Assembly (NCBI RefSeq): GCF_022539665.2
Contig: NC_081336.1
Span: forward strand, 5,100,221 to 5,164,220
Length of the DNA: 64,000 nucleotides
Source: Daphnia carinata
Lineage: Eukaryota; Arthropoda; Branchiopoda; Diplostraca; Daphniidae
Reading direction: 5' to 3'
Shown here: piece by piece, positions 22,090 through 33,995 of the stretch
Numbering within the stretch: position 1 is the stretch's first letter
Layout of the letters: each line of letters opens with the position of its first letter
Position numbers and translations under genes: made by a program
The notes under the pieces: generated by a model
What the model was told of the DNA's origin: nothing
What the model saw: the letters and a program-made list of their open reading frames with translations, nothing else
Databases searched by the model: none

Positions 22090-23918
22090 TTACATAAGAC
22101 CCAGCCAAAAGAAGTCGTCTTGGATACACCGTGGGTCTTTTCCCAACGGGAGAAGAGTTAGAGACACGCCTATCAGCATCTTGCTGGGAAAATAAACCGG
22201 TATTATTTCTTGTGTTAGAATAATAATATATTGTTCTATATTTACGTTAGGCTCCGTGAGATTCCTAGATAATTTCAGAAATTCCCGTAGGCTTATGTTC
22301 CCTTCAATGACATCAGTGTCCATTTTTTTCAACCATTTCGTCCCTTTTCCGCTGCCGCAATAGTTTTGGCCTAGTGGAGCGCCTGTCTGCTAATTCGGCC
22401 TCATAGTCCCGAAATTTCGCATTTGCGGCTTTTTTGAGGAAAGCTAATAAATAATAAGGTAAAGTATTATTAAATTGTAAGGTTAGGTGATTATTCTTTA
22501 CTTACACAGAAAGAGAAGAACACAACACAAAGAAATCCCAAACGTTGAGATGCGAACCTTCCATGCGTTTGGTTAACCATGAGTGCCATGCGTCGACCAA
22601 ATTATTGGTCCAATGTGACAACCCGAAAACGCTGAAGACTTTCGGAGAGACCTCGCCGATCCAGTACTAGAGGAAGTAGGCGTTCAGTTTCGTAATTTCT
22701 TCCTAGATTGCTTTAGTTTCCCGCCGGAGGTCATTTTCATAGTGCTCTTGAATATCCTAGAAAAAGTTTCACTCTTTACTTGTTTTGGGTTTGAATAGAA
22801 ATAACAGGAACTTACTTCGTATTCTGCCAAGTTCCTATTTGCTGGTAAAAGAGCGAGAGCGATGATTTCCCTTACGTATTTCCTGATTGTTGGATGGTTG
22901 GAGTACGCATTTTGAAGGCCATATTTCTGCACCCTTCTCTATACAGCCTAAGAATTCAAAGTAGGTAATTAAACACATAAAAAGCAACTAGTAAATCAAT
23001 ACCTGCGAATAGTGGAAGAAACCGCCGATAGCTTCCATGAAAGGCTGCAGTTAGAGACCCCCCGATTGCTGCCTCATAGACCTCGATATAACTGGCACGC
23101 TTCAAATGCATCATTAAGAAATAATAAAAGTAAAATGTAGCATCCGCTTAAAACAAAATACATTATAAATGCATTACCAGTATTCAGGATATTATTGTAT
23201 TAAATCAGCAACTTCCTGAACCGTCTCGGGGGTTGGTGATTGTCGTCTGCGCTTGGCCCGCTGCATCCTACGTTGCATTGCTTCGCCGTATCCGATATGA
23301 ACGGCTTGATGCCTAAAATAGCAAACCTTTAAATATCTTAGGAATTTTTAACGTACAGTGGCTAGATACTTACTCAAGACGAACGGCATCGAAAAGCACT
23401 TTAGGTCGTTTACGATCAAGTCCGATTGGATCAACGCACGCGTTGACTACGGCAAGCAATTGCTGTTCTTCTGCTTCTGGGGGATGATTGTGGTGCTTGT
23501 CTCCCTGCCTGAAAAACCGTCCAGATTCCATGTCAAATTTAATCCCGGCGTGGCAACCACCGTTGGCGTTTTTTGTGGTTTTTGCAGTGGTAAATGATGG
23601 CATACCCTCTGCAAAGAAAGATAGAAATGAAATATATTTGATTTTTTAATTGGTTCATTATTTCAAATAAAATTCGTCCTGCATCCTCTTCTGCAAATGG
23701 TAAACAAAGCCTTTTTTGGAATTGTAACAAGCTCCATTATATTTCACCCCTTTAACTGGTTCGATAATAGGATACTCGTCTTTTTCAAAAAGCATTTTGG
23801 TTTGACGCGAGAGATAGAAATGGGAAGATGCGTTAGGCGTGTCAAAGAAGACAAAATTGCATTTTTGTCTTTTTAGTAAGTATATATACTTTTCAAACTC
23901 TACCTCTTTTTGCGCCAT
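22090..23918 (-). pseudogene. FLYWCH-type MULE transposase relic with introns
   Basis: Minus-strand blocks in order: an N-terminal zinc-finger-like part (FEKDEYPIIEPVKGVKYNG, then GCHAGIKFD and HHNHPPEAE) resembling a FLYWCH domain; VLFDAVRLE spliced to HQAVHIGYGEAMQRRM (intron about 23,371-23,315); EVYEAAI and GGFFHYSQ, typical after the third catalytic position of MULE transposases; VQKYGLQNAYSNHPTIRKYV; and FSVFGLSHWTNNLVDAWHSW. The C-terminal tail (NAKFRDYEAEL and following) ends near 22,090. The stretch that should hold the first two catalytic acidic residues is missing between about 23,180 and 23,110, and frames shift, so it is inactive. It is the only MULE transposase trace in the window. 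Confidence 0.7.
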
Positions 23919-24143
23919 ACGGCAAAAATCAAACGGGCATAAAGCGGAAACAGGTCTCTAGAGAACGTGATGGTCTGGTTTCGCTAAACGTGTCTACGGC
24001 TACGAAACGCTAAAATAACATTGTTTGATTGTTTTTATTTGAAAACAAAACCGTAGGTTTGGCAGGCTATATCCCTGTTTTACAGGTAATAGGCCAGTTT
24101 TTCACAAAATATAACATTGCTTACAGTACCATTTCCCCCTTTA

Positions 24144-25250
24144 ATAATGCATGTGACCTCTTTTGGCATCAATCGCGGCCTGGCACCTTCTTCGAATACT
24201 GTATATGTATTTGGATAGTGTCTCAGGTGCAATTGAATGCCACGCATTACTAAACACACAGAGCAAATTTGCCGCCGATGTTCTGGGAATTTTTTAAATC
24301 GTGAATTCTAGCAGTTACCAGACCTGCTCGGTTGGATTAAGATCTTGACTTCGCGGTGACCAAACCATAGGCTGTAGGATACCTGAATGAAAATAGTGTA
24401 GGTTAAGCTAAAATTAATAACTACTTTATCTACGTTATTCCATCATCGTTTAAGCATAAATTTTGTAGTTACAAAAGTGGAACCTTATTACCTTAAGTAA
24501 CAACAACCGTGTAGTTGTATACCTTTATCCTTTTTTCCGGTAAACATCCCCTGTATAGTTTTGAAGAATGTTTTGGATCGTTGTCCTTCTGGAAAACAAA
24601 ACTCTTTCTGGTTAAGGAAAGTCGTGCTGGGACAGCCGGATGGATAAGGATATTATTATAGGCCTTTTTATCCATAAATTTATCAATTCTTTTTAATATT
24701 CATACGCCATTTTCGCATATTTCCCCCAAACCATAATAGAGTCACAACCGTGTTTGATGGTATGCACAATACAGTGCTTGTTGAAAATTTCAACATATTA
24801 TAAAATATAAAGGTTTCCAGGCGGGGCTGGTAAAAGAAACTCAGAGGGCTATTTCCACAATATTTCTTGGTGGCTGCTTAGAAACATCCTCTCTTTGCAT
24901 CTCATTCAGTCACGCCGAAACGACGTCTTTTGACAACTATTAAGTATCTTGTCTTCTCTCCGTATTACTTACATACATTTTGTGATCCGCCAATCATACC
25001 TTCTCCACTTGTATTTGTTCGGTAACTATTTCTTATATTAAGTTGTTGATTCCATGTGGTTTCCCTCAAGCTGGAATTATTACATGTCCTGTATAAGGAA
25101 AGTACATAAACCTTGGCCACACTAATCTGGTATCGGCAGTGCTTGCTACATCGCTCTCTCGCCATCAGTCGAAAAAACTCGGCTGTTGCAACCGAAAAGG
25201 CAAAATTTGCTTTCGTCGGTAAATAATACCTAATAGTCATTTTAATAAAT
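24144..25250 (-). pseudogene. Tc1-like transposase relic
   Basis: Minus-strand blocks in Tc1 order: ARERCSKHCRYQISV (about 25,150), KHGCDSIMVWG (about 24,740), FMDKKAYNNIL, the second catalytic block FVFQKDNDPKHSSK (about 24,580), the third WSPRSQDLNPTEQVW (about 24,350-24,310), and a C-terminus SIRRRCQAAIDAKRGHMHY with a stop near 24,144. About 350 bp of foreign sequence interrupts it near 24,730-25,090, and stops and shifts are frequent. Paired terminal inverted repeats were not found. Confidence 0.8.
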
Positions 25251-25418
25251 GGGCGTTTCAGCAAATTTTACGTGCTTTTAGTACTGTTACGGTAAGCCGT
25301 GTGTTTTACTGAAGAAAGGAAAGGGCAGCGTTATAGACTAAATTGCAGGTGTATTACCGCGAGGGGTAGCCAGATACTCCTTAGAGGTCCCTCTTAAATT
25401 CTCCAAAAAAGATCTTGG

Positions 25419-25449
25419 ACACACACACACACACACATACACACACACG
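25419..25449. repeat. (CA)n microsatellite
   Basis: About fifteen CA units with one interruption ('acacatacac'). Confidence 0.9.
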
Positions 25450-25599
25450 TATATCCAGCACTTATCGGTCACTGAGTCCGTAGGTCGTAAAAAGGACGAC
25501 TTTCTTAGTCAACCACCAGTCTCCACTCCCACGCGACGATGTCTCACCTTTCCCACAGGGAAGGGAGGAAGGGGTTTAGGGATGAGGACTACTCCATTT

Positions 25600-26056
25600 G
25601 GCACTACTTTAATAAAGCTGACGAGGTATAAATTTAGTTATGGCGGGGATAGTAGGCGCATAACAGTACCTTAGCCCACTGTGGTGAATGTGTATATCGT
25701 TGATTGTTTAAGTAACTAAATACACATGTGAAAATCAACTTGGTTGTATTGACAGTACACGTTAAGATGTTGCAACATTGCACATAGTCACGGTGTAAGC
25801 TTCTTACTAGGCACAAGTAGCTCACGTTTTATATAGGTGAAACAGCTCTGCTTGTGGATGTGGATGGTGACGTGGATTGTGGACGTGGGTGTTGATGTGG
25901 TTGTAGACTTTCTCTAGTGCATCACGTGATGGTAGCGTGATGCTGAGGTGCCTTTGGGTGGCATGGGATTGGAGCTGTCATGTCTAGTTGACGTGCGGGG
26001 TGGGGTGCTGGTGATTGACAGCTAGCGTCGATGGTTGAGGAGTTAGCCTAATCACA
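25600..26056 (-). repeat. Possible retroelement LTR
   Basis: Read on the minus strand, a purine tract (AAGGAGGAA) is followed by TGTGATTAGG at 26,056, as at the border of a 3' LTR. A TATA-like TATATAAAAC lies about 225 bp further (25,835-25,826). The far end is not defined and no second copy exists in the window, so this is only a candidate. Upstream, on the minus strand between 26,830 and 26,295, an open Pro/Asp-rich frame (26,562-26,335) might be a retroelement tail, but nothing identifies it. Confidence 0.3.
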
Positions 26057-27010
26057 TTCCTCCTTGATTTAAAGAATTTGCTTGCAAGTTAACAAATGGA
26101 GGAATATTTTGTGAAAAGTGGGAGGTACATGGTGATAGATAGGATGGAAAATGTTGTGCATGCCCTTTTTACTTTTAACCAGAGAGTTTGACCTATTTTG
26201 ACAAATATTTCTGAATGTTCAAAAGTGTGTTAGCAAGACAGGTTGTTTGGGTGTTTTTCTTTTAGACTTAGTTCACTTGTGGGGTTGATCACGTTCAATC
26301 TTCCTTTGCGCTTGGTTCTTTTTTTAAACGACGTTTAATTTTGAAGTCGTGATGCGGTATCCGTATCCAGTCGATACTGCCCTGTGGGTGATGGTGGCTG
26401 TAATTTTCCATCATCCGGATCGTCTTTATCGGGGGCTCCAACCAGCTGATCGGGACCTCGTTTTTTATTTGTTTCATCCGGCTCTAGCTCTTGCAGACTC
26501 TCCGCCGCGAAACTTTGGCTTCCAACGCTCGTGGGCTGAAAATCATTATTATAAGTAAGCATTGTAGTTTCTTTTCCTTTCTCGGTTTGGTATTTCTTGT
26601 TTGTTTCAAATAGTAATCATCCTGATTATGCTCGCTACCACGATATATACTCAATCCGCATCGCTCGGATCCTTTGGTGGTTGGAGTCGGATGAGGGTAT
26701 TTATCATCCCACTTCCTCAGCGTTACTTCGGGAGCAGCTTCATGAAGAATTCGATGGTCTCATGGCGTTGCGGGAACTTTCTCATTAGCCTTGCTTCCTT
26801 CTTACAGGTGATCCTGAATGTCGGCTAGAACCATTCGGCAGAGGATGATTTGATGTTTAGATGCCTTCTTTCTTCTTTGATGAAATACAGTACTTTTATT
26901 TTGTAAACTGTTGGAAAACCGTCTCTTTTTTATGAATGAATGGATGAATGAAGGGAAAAGGGCAAGTGTGTTAGTAATTATGTCTGATTTATTTCTTTCA
27001 TTACATGATT
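26057..27010. other. Unassigned region
   Basis: There are short open frames on both strands at 26,295-26,828 without recognisable domains. A+T content rises toward 26,900. No RNA gene or repeat is called. Confidence 0.4.
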
Positions 27011-27025
27011 CTACTCAGACTTGCC

Positions 27026-27170
27026 GCGATCGCGATCAAAAATTGATCGCCGATCCGATCTTCGCTCAAAAAATGATCGCCGATCCGATCTTTTGAGAAA
27101 GATCGAAGATCGGATCGGCGATCCCAAAAAATTAATCGCGATCCGATCTTTTTGAGCGATCAAACGTTTC
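27026..27170. repeat. GATC-rich mixed direct and inverted repeat
   Basis: 'gatcgccgatccgatctt' and its inverse recur in 145 bp, giving more than ten GATC sites. The segment 'cagacttgccgcg' at its left border reappears inverted at the right flank of the palindromic element (about 34,000-34,012, 'cgcggcaagtctg'). The repeat may therefore be one end of an older element into which MULE-2 inserted. Confidence 0.65.
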
Positions 27171-27376
27171 ACCATCTAGCTGTCGTTTTTGCAGTCGCAT
27201 GGATCTCTTTCACTACTATTTTTGCGAATGCCAATTGAGGGAAACTGTTTAGTGTTCACCCTCAATGGCCGTCAGTGACTGTCGCTGTGACAGCCAATAC
27301 TAAATTCGTTAAATAGTGTAAATTTCAGCGTTAGATGTCGCACAAAAATGATCGGTAAAAATGATCGGAAAAATTG

Positions 27377-27929
27377 GAGGTCGGAGAAAAAGGCCCAGAC
27401 GAAAAAGGCCCAGACGAAAAAGGCCCGCGAAAAAGGCCCAGACGAAAAAGGCCCATACGAAAAAGGCCCACTTTTTTCCAAATTCAAAAGTGGGCCTTTT
27501 TCTCCATTGGACTGGGCCTTTTTCTCCGCTCAATTTCCATTTTCTTACAAACTTTATGTTTGTTTCGAAAATTGTATTTCCCACCTCCTATTCCGTGGAA
27601 TTTGGAATGTACAAAGGTTGCTGAAACCGTGATTTTCTTTAAGGTTTGCAGAGATCAAACAATGTTAGCGTTTGTACGCTAGTTAATCTTTGATTATTTA
27701 TTCGGTTGCAATCTAATTTCGAATTATATTAGTATTTATATGTTGCTAATATCCCGTTTAATAAAGTTCATTTTTCACAATTTTTGTTTATTGAACTACC
27801 ATCGCTTTTTTAAATATAATACAAAAAATAAATGTTTTTCGCACTTAGCCTTGTTCTGTCCACCCTCTTTCATTATTCCCCCAACCCCCAGTCCATCTCC
27901 CATATAGCTTCTTTTTGTCGATACTTATG
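27377..27929. repeat. MULE-2 left outer terminal repeat
   Basis: It begins GAGGTCGGAGAAAAAGGCCC, with six outward units and then inverted units around 'cacttttttccaaattcaaaagtg', a self-complementary hairpin. It is followed by about 430 bp of A+T-rich sequence that also occurs in the solo terminus at 19.8-20.2 kb. Confidence 0.85.
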
Positions 27930-28479
27930 CCATAGGTAAAGACCACTGATTCGTTGGGAATACGGAAACTGAATGAGTTCCGCGGGGCTTTTGTGGTTGC
28001 TGGGAACAAAAATATATGTTACCACGAAGACTAGTTTATTATCATTAACATTTGATAAATAATGTTTATAGGAATAATATTACAAACTTAAATTATCGTC
28101 TGAGGCAAGGACCAAAACAAAGATTATGTAATTCAATATTGATTCTAATACCATTTATTCCTTATACATTTTCAATTCTTTTAACAATTACAAAGAGCCC
28201 AATAAATATATTAAAATCATAACCTATTGCTATAAGTAATTCTGTTCGTTCTTCGTGTCCTGTTTTCACCTTTTGCACATTTTCAAGCAGCTATTGATTA
28301 CCTAATTACACATCACATAATACATTGAGATATAAGGAAGCTTTACACTTTACGTTAACAAAGCTACTAATAATGACAAATCAATTTTCTACCATGACGG
28401 ACTTTTTTTTTATGAGAGTCTGTTATTAGTGAAGACACTAAACCTTTTTAAATGAATCTAAGATTTTTTTTTCAAATTT

Positions 28480-30575
28480 TCCACGATCATGGAAGGCATG
28501 CCAGTGTATTTTTCTATAAAACTATCACGACATGGCTGCACATGAAAGAACAAGAGTTTAGCTCATCCATGAGTCAGTATCAGTCTTTCATACGGTAAAT
28601 TTGCCTTTTTTCTTTAGTTTATTCACTTTATGTTCTTTCTTTTCAGTTTTATTTTTCTTAATGTTGGCTTTTCTCTTTTTCTGTTGTTATTCCTTTCTCT
28701 TTTCCTTTTCTTCGATTCGTTCAGCGCAATTTATGTTACTTTCTGATTTGATCTCGTTCATTAATTGATTTGGCAAGCAATTCCACATAGTCTTTTACCT
28801 ATTGCAATACAGAAAGGTTAAAAGTTTTGAAGATCTTACAAATATTTTTGTCAAATTGAAAGTTTACCTGAAAACCTTCAGCTATTTGCAGAGCACCATT
28901 TCATGCCTGTTTTTCTTCAATGCTTCTTGCATTCTCAGCTTCAGCTTGGCCTACCAAGATATTCATTTTTGGTTTAAGTTTTATTTTCTTTCATTTTAAT
29001 CGTTGCCACTTCTGGATATAAAGTGGTCTTTTTCAGAATGGGTGAGGAATTAGATAGTTCTCCAAAATCACATTTGCTGGAAACTAGGCAGCCTTCACTG
29101 TTAAAAATTGGTGTTGCCAGTGTACTTGCTAGTCTTGGTTGAGGAATTTCTGTTTTAACAAACTCTGAAAGACCAGAGGTTGATGACACAGATACTGCCT
29201 TGGTGGCTCGAGCATGTTTGGCAATTCAGGACCTCTTCTTCTTACTTTTTCTTTTTAATTTCTTCTTCATTCCCTCTAACTTCCGTTTAAATTGGATTTT
29301 CGTTGTCTTATCAGACAATTCCAGCTTTTCCCCTGAAAATCAATGGAATAAACTGGCCGGTCTTCCTTAAATGTAAATGTTAACACATACCTGTTAAGTG
29401 TGAGGCGTTCATTCAGTTTATGTTCTTTCTTCTCAGTTTTCTTTTTCTTAATGTTGGCTTTTCTCGTTTTCTGTTGTTATTCCTTTCTCTTTTCCTATTC
29501 TTCGATGCGTTCAGCCAACTTCTTTTTACTATCTGATTTGATTTCATCTTGTTTCATAATAGATTTAGCAAGCCATTCCACATTGTTTTTTACCTATTGC
29601 AATACAGAAAGGTTAAAATTATTTAAGGTCTTACAAATATGTTTGTCAAATTGAAAGTTTACCTGAAAACCTTCAGCTGTTTGCAAAGCATCTTTTCATG
29701 CCTGTTTCTCTTCAATACTTCTCACATTCCAACTTCAGCTTGGCCATCCAAGATTTTCACTTTGGCTTTGAGTTTTTTTTTATCGTTGCTACTTTTCAAT
29801 CTAAAGTGTTCTTGTTCAGAATGGGTGAGGGATTAGATAGTTCTCCTAAATCAAATTTGCTGAATACTAGGCAGCCTTCGCTGTTGAAAATTGGTGTTAG
29901 CGGTGTACTTGTTGGTCTTGGTTCAGGAATACCTGTTTTGACAAACTCTGTGGGATCAGAGGTTGATGACACTGATGCTGCCTCGGTGGCTTGTGCAAGT
30001 TGGGCAATTCAGGACCACTTCTTGTTATTTTTCTTTTTTAATTTCTTCTTCTTCAATTTTTCTAACTCCTTTTAAGTTTGGTTTTCATTGTTCTATCAGA
30101 CAAATCCAGCCTTTTCCCTGAAAATAGATGGAATAAGCTGGCCCGTCTTCCTTAAACGTAAACATTAACACATACCTGTTAAGTGTGAGGTGTTAGCTGC
30201 TAGACATTCTTCCTGTTCAACACCAACCTTATTGCTATTGAGATCGTCAACTGTAGATACACTTTCAATTGGAATGTTGGTCAATAAGCTAGAAATCATG
30301 ATTTTTTGGGTTCTCATTTCCTATTAATTTTGTTTAGACGACACTTTCAAGTTCTTGTTTTCTCTTTTTCCATTTACAAAAACTGCCTCTCATATTATAA
30401 CCTTTAAACTTTATTATTATATACCTTGATTTCTCAACATTATCACTGATCACTCCATAGATCAAACTATACGAAACAAGTCTATTGTTATTTTCTTCAG
30501 GGAACGGCATTTTCAAGTCAAATCTAGCGTCAGGACGCCACAAACAATGGCGGACGGTTTTTAACATAAAATTTT
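28480..30575 (-). pseudogene. Lysine-rich cargo gene, left arm copy
   Basis: On the minus strand it starts with MPFPEENNNRLVSYSL near 30,512, runs through short exon-like pieces into a block with LTNIPTES near 30,270, and then into two tandem copies of about 785 bp. Each tandem unit encodes a basic segment rich in Lys, a Ser/Thr block (SSTSGLSEFVKTEIP), an EFV-to-GELS(N)SSPIL block, and a Lys/Glu-rich C-terminal coil. Units contain a GT/AG intron with 'gtaaactttcaatttgac' and end 'ttgcaatag'. Stops occur. No known domain is recognised. Confidence 0.6.
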
Positions 30576-30719
30576 TAAAATTTTTAATTCTTTTATTACA
30601 AATTCAACAAAATTTAGTTCCTTTGTATAACAATAATAATGAATTATAATAATAGAACAATAACAAAGGAACTAAATTTTGTTGAATTTAATAAAGCTTT
30701 AGCTAAAAGTTTTAATAAC

Positions 30720-32890
30720 AGCTTTCCACCGTCCGCCATTGTTTGTGGCGTCCTGACGCTAGATTTGGCTTCAAAATGCCGTTCCCTAAAGAAAATAACA
30801 ATAGACTTATTGTTTCGTATAGTTTGATCTATGGAGTGATCAGTGATAATGTTGAGAGATCAAGGTAAATAATAATAAAGTTTAAAGGTTATAATATGAG
30901 AGGCAGTTTTTGTAAATAGAAAAAGAGAAAACAAGAACTTGAAAGTGACGTCTAAACAAAATTTGTAGGAAATGAGGACCCTAAAAATCAAGAGCCTTAT
31001 AAAACGCGAGGGTCCATTGACATCGTCGCTCTTAAAAAGCAACTCTCTCCTGAAGAGTTTTTCATTGCTAGCTTATTGACCAACATTCCAACTGAAAGTG
31101 TATCTACAGTTGACGATCTCAATAGCAATAAGGTTGGTGTTGAACAAGAAGAATGTCTAGCAGCTAACACCTCACACTTAACAGGTATGTGTTGATCTTT
31201 ACGTTCAAGGAAGACTGACCAGCTTATTCCATCCATTTTCAAGGAAAAGGCTGGATTTGTCTGATAGAACAATGAAAACCAAACTTAAAAGGAGTTAGAA
31301 AAATTGAAGAAGAAGAAATTAAAAAAGAAAAATAACAAGAAGTGGTCCTGAATTGCCAAACTTGCACAAGCCACCGAGGCAGCATCAGTGTCATCAACCT
31401 CTGATCCGACAGAGTTTGTCAAAACAGGTATTCCTGAACCAAGACCAACAAGTACACTGCTAACACAAATTTTCAACAGTGAAGGCTGCCTAGTATTCAA
31501 CAAATTTGATTTAGGAGAACTATCTTATCCCTCACCCATTCTGAACAAGACCACTTTAGATTCAAAAGTGGCAACGATAAAAAAAAAAACTCAAAGCCAA
31601 AGTGAAAATCTTGGATGGCCACACTGAAGTTGAATGCGAGAAGTATTGAAGAGAAACAGGCGTCAAAAGGTGGTCTGCAAAGAGCAGAAGGTTTTCAAGT
31701 AAACTTTCAATTTGACAAACATATTTTTAAGATTTTAAATAATTTAACCTTTCTGTATTGCAATAGGTGAAAAACAATGTGGAATTGCTTGCTAAATCTA
31801 TTAAGAAACAAGATGAAATCAAATCAAATTGTAAAAGAAGTTGGCTGAACGCATCGAAGAATAGGACAAGAGAAAGGAATAACAACAGAAAACGAGAAAA
31901 GCAAACACTAAGAAAAAGAAAACTGAAAATAAAGAACATAAACCGAATGAACACCTCACACTTAACAGGTATGTGTTAACATTTACATTTAAGGAAGACC
32001 GGCCAGTTTATTCCATTGATTTTCAGGGAAAAGCTGGAATTGTCTGATAAGACAACGAAAATCAAACTTAAACGGAAGTTAGAGGGAATGAACAAGAAAT
32101 TAAAAAGGAAAAGTAAGAAGAAGAGGTCCTGAATTGCCAAACATGCTCGAGCCACCAAGGTAGCATCTGTGTCATCAACCTCTGGTCTTTCAGAGTTTGT
32201 TAAAACAGAAATTCCTGAAGCAAGACTAGCAAGTACACTGGCAACACCAATTTTTAACAGTGGAGGCTGCCTAGTTTCCGGCAAATTTGACTTTGGAGAA
32301 CTATCTAATTCCTCACCCATTCTGAATAAGACCACTTTAGATCCAGAAGTGGCAACGATTAAAATGAAAGAAAATAAAACTTAAACCAAAAATGAAAATC
32401 TTGGTAGGCCAAGCTGAAGTTGAAAATGCAAGAAGTATTGAAGAGAAACAGGCACGAAATGGTGCTCTGCAAATAGCTGAAGGTTTTCAGGTAAACTTTC
32501 AATTTGACAAAAATATTTGTAAGATCTTGAAAACTTTTAACCTTTCTGTATTGCAATAGGTAAAAGACTATGTGGAATTGCTTGCCAAACCGAATAATGA
32601 ACGAGATCAAATCAAATCAGAGAGTAACAAAAATTGCGCTGAACGAATCGAAGAAAAGGAAAAGAGAAGGGAATAACAACAGAAAAGGAGAAAAGCCAAC
32701 ATTAAGAAAAAGAAAACTGAAAAGAAAGAACATAAAGTGAATAAACTAAAGAAAAAAGGCAAATTTATCGCATGAAAAACTGATACTGACTGATGGATCA
32801 GCTAAACTTGTGTTCTTTCATGTGCAGCCATGTCGTGATAGTTTTTTAGAAAAATACACTGATATGCCTTCCATGATCGTGGAAAATTTG
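30720..32890 (+). pseudogene. Lysine-rich cargo gene, right arm copy
   Basis: Mirror image of the left-arm copy. The first exon begins ATGCCGTTCCCT at 30,775, next to CCGCCATTGTTTGTGGCG. The block LTNIPTESVSTVDDLNSN lies near 31,080-31,125. Tandem units lie at about 31,168-31,951 and 31,952-32,770, both starting 'acctcacacttaacaggtat'. The intron in the second unit spans about 32,491-32,559. Several stops and shifts separate exons, so a single intact protein cannot be read. Function is unknown; composition suggests a basic coiled coil. Confidence 0.6.
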
Positions 32891-33432
32891 AAGAAAAAAA
32901 TCTTAGATTCAATTTAAAAGGTTTAGTGTCTTCACTAATAAGAGACTCATAAAAAAAAATCCGTCGTAGTAGAAAATTGATTTGTCATTATTAGTAGCTT
33001 TGCTAACGTAAAGTGTAAAGCTTCCTTATATCTCAATGTAGTATGTCATGTGTAATTAGGTAATCAATAGCTGCTTGAAAATGTACAAAAGGTGAAAACA
33101 GGACACGAAGAACGAACAAAATCATTTATAGCAGTAGGTTATGATTTTAATATATTTATTGGGCTCTTTGTAATTGTTAAAAGAATTGAAAATGTATAAA
33201 GAATAAATGGTATTAGAATCAATATTGGATTACAATAGTCTTTGTTTTGGTCCTTGCTTCAGACGATAGTTCAAGTTTGTACTATTATTCCTATAAACAT
33301 TATTTATCAAATGTTAATAATAATAAACTAGTCTTCGTGGTAACATATATTTTTGTTCCCAGCAACCACAAAAGCCCCGCGGAACTCATTCAGTTTCCTT
33401 ATTCACAACGAATCAGTGGTCTTTACCTATGG

Positions 33433-33986
33433 CATAAGTATCGACAAAGGGAAGTTATAAGGGAGATGGACTGGGGGTTGGGGGAATAATCAAAGAGGGT
33501 GGACAGAACAAGGCTAAGTGCGAAAAACATTAATTTCTTGTATTATATTTAAAAAAGCCGATAGTAGTTCAATAAACAAAAATTGTGAAAAATGAACTTT
33601 ATTTAACGGGATATTAGCAATATATAAATACTAACGTAATCCGAAATCAGATTGCTAACGAATAAATAATCAAAGATTAACTAACGTACATACGCTAACA
33701 TTGTTTGATCTCGGCAAACCTTATAGAAGGTAACGGTTTCAGCAACCTATGTACATTCCACTTTCCACGGAATAGGAGGTTGGAAATATATTTTGAAAAT
33801 AAATATAAAGTTTGTGGGAACATGGAAATTAAACGGAGAAAAAGGCCCAGTCCAATGGAGAAAAAGGCCCACTTTTGAATTTGGAAAAAAGTGGGCCTTT
33901 TTCGTATGGGCCTTTTTCGTCTGGGCCTTTTTCGCGGGCCTTTTTCGTCTGGGCCTTTTTCGTCTGGGCCTTTTTCTCCGCCAATC
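33433..33986. repeat. MULE-2 right outer terminal repeat
   Basis: Inverted counterpart of 27,377-27,929, ending CCGCCAATC before the duplicated GAAAAATTG. The outermost GATTG-type end matches that of MULE-1, which links the two families. Confidence 0.85.
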
Positions 33987-33995
33987 GAAAAATTG

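Larger units (their letters stand above)
27377..33986. mobile_element. MULE-2: 6.6-kb palindromic Mutator-like foldback element
   Basis: The left and right halves are inverted copies of one another almost throughout, with the axis near 30,645 and a loop of only about 35 bp. Outer ends carry tandem and inverted GGAGAAAAAGGCCC units. The 9-mer GAAAAATTG flanks both sides (27,368-27,376 and 33,987-33,995). Outer arms of about 550 bp (27,377-27,929, 33,433-33,986) enclose a core (about 27,930-33,432) that resembles the free element at 37.6-39.6 kb. Each arm carries the lysine-rich cargo gene with a duplicated 3' part. No transposase is present. The 9-bp duplication and self-folding ends fit MULE/Foldback elements. 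Confidence 0.85.

Noticed and set aside
27272-27682. Several overlapping frames in GGAGAAAAAGGCCC repeats
   Set aside because: Same cause as above, at the left terminus of MULE-2.
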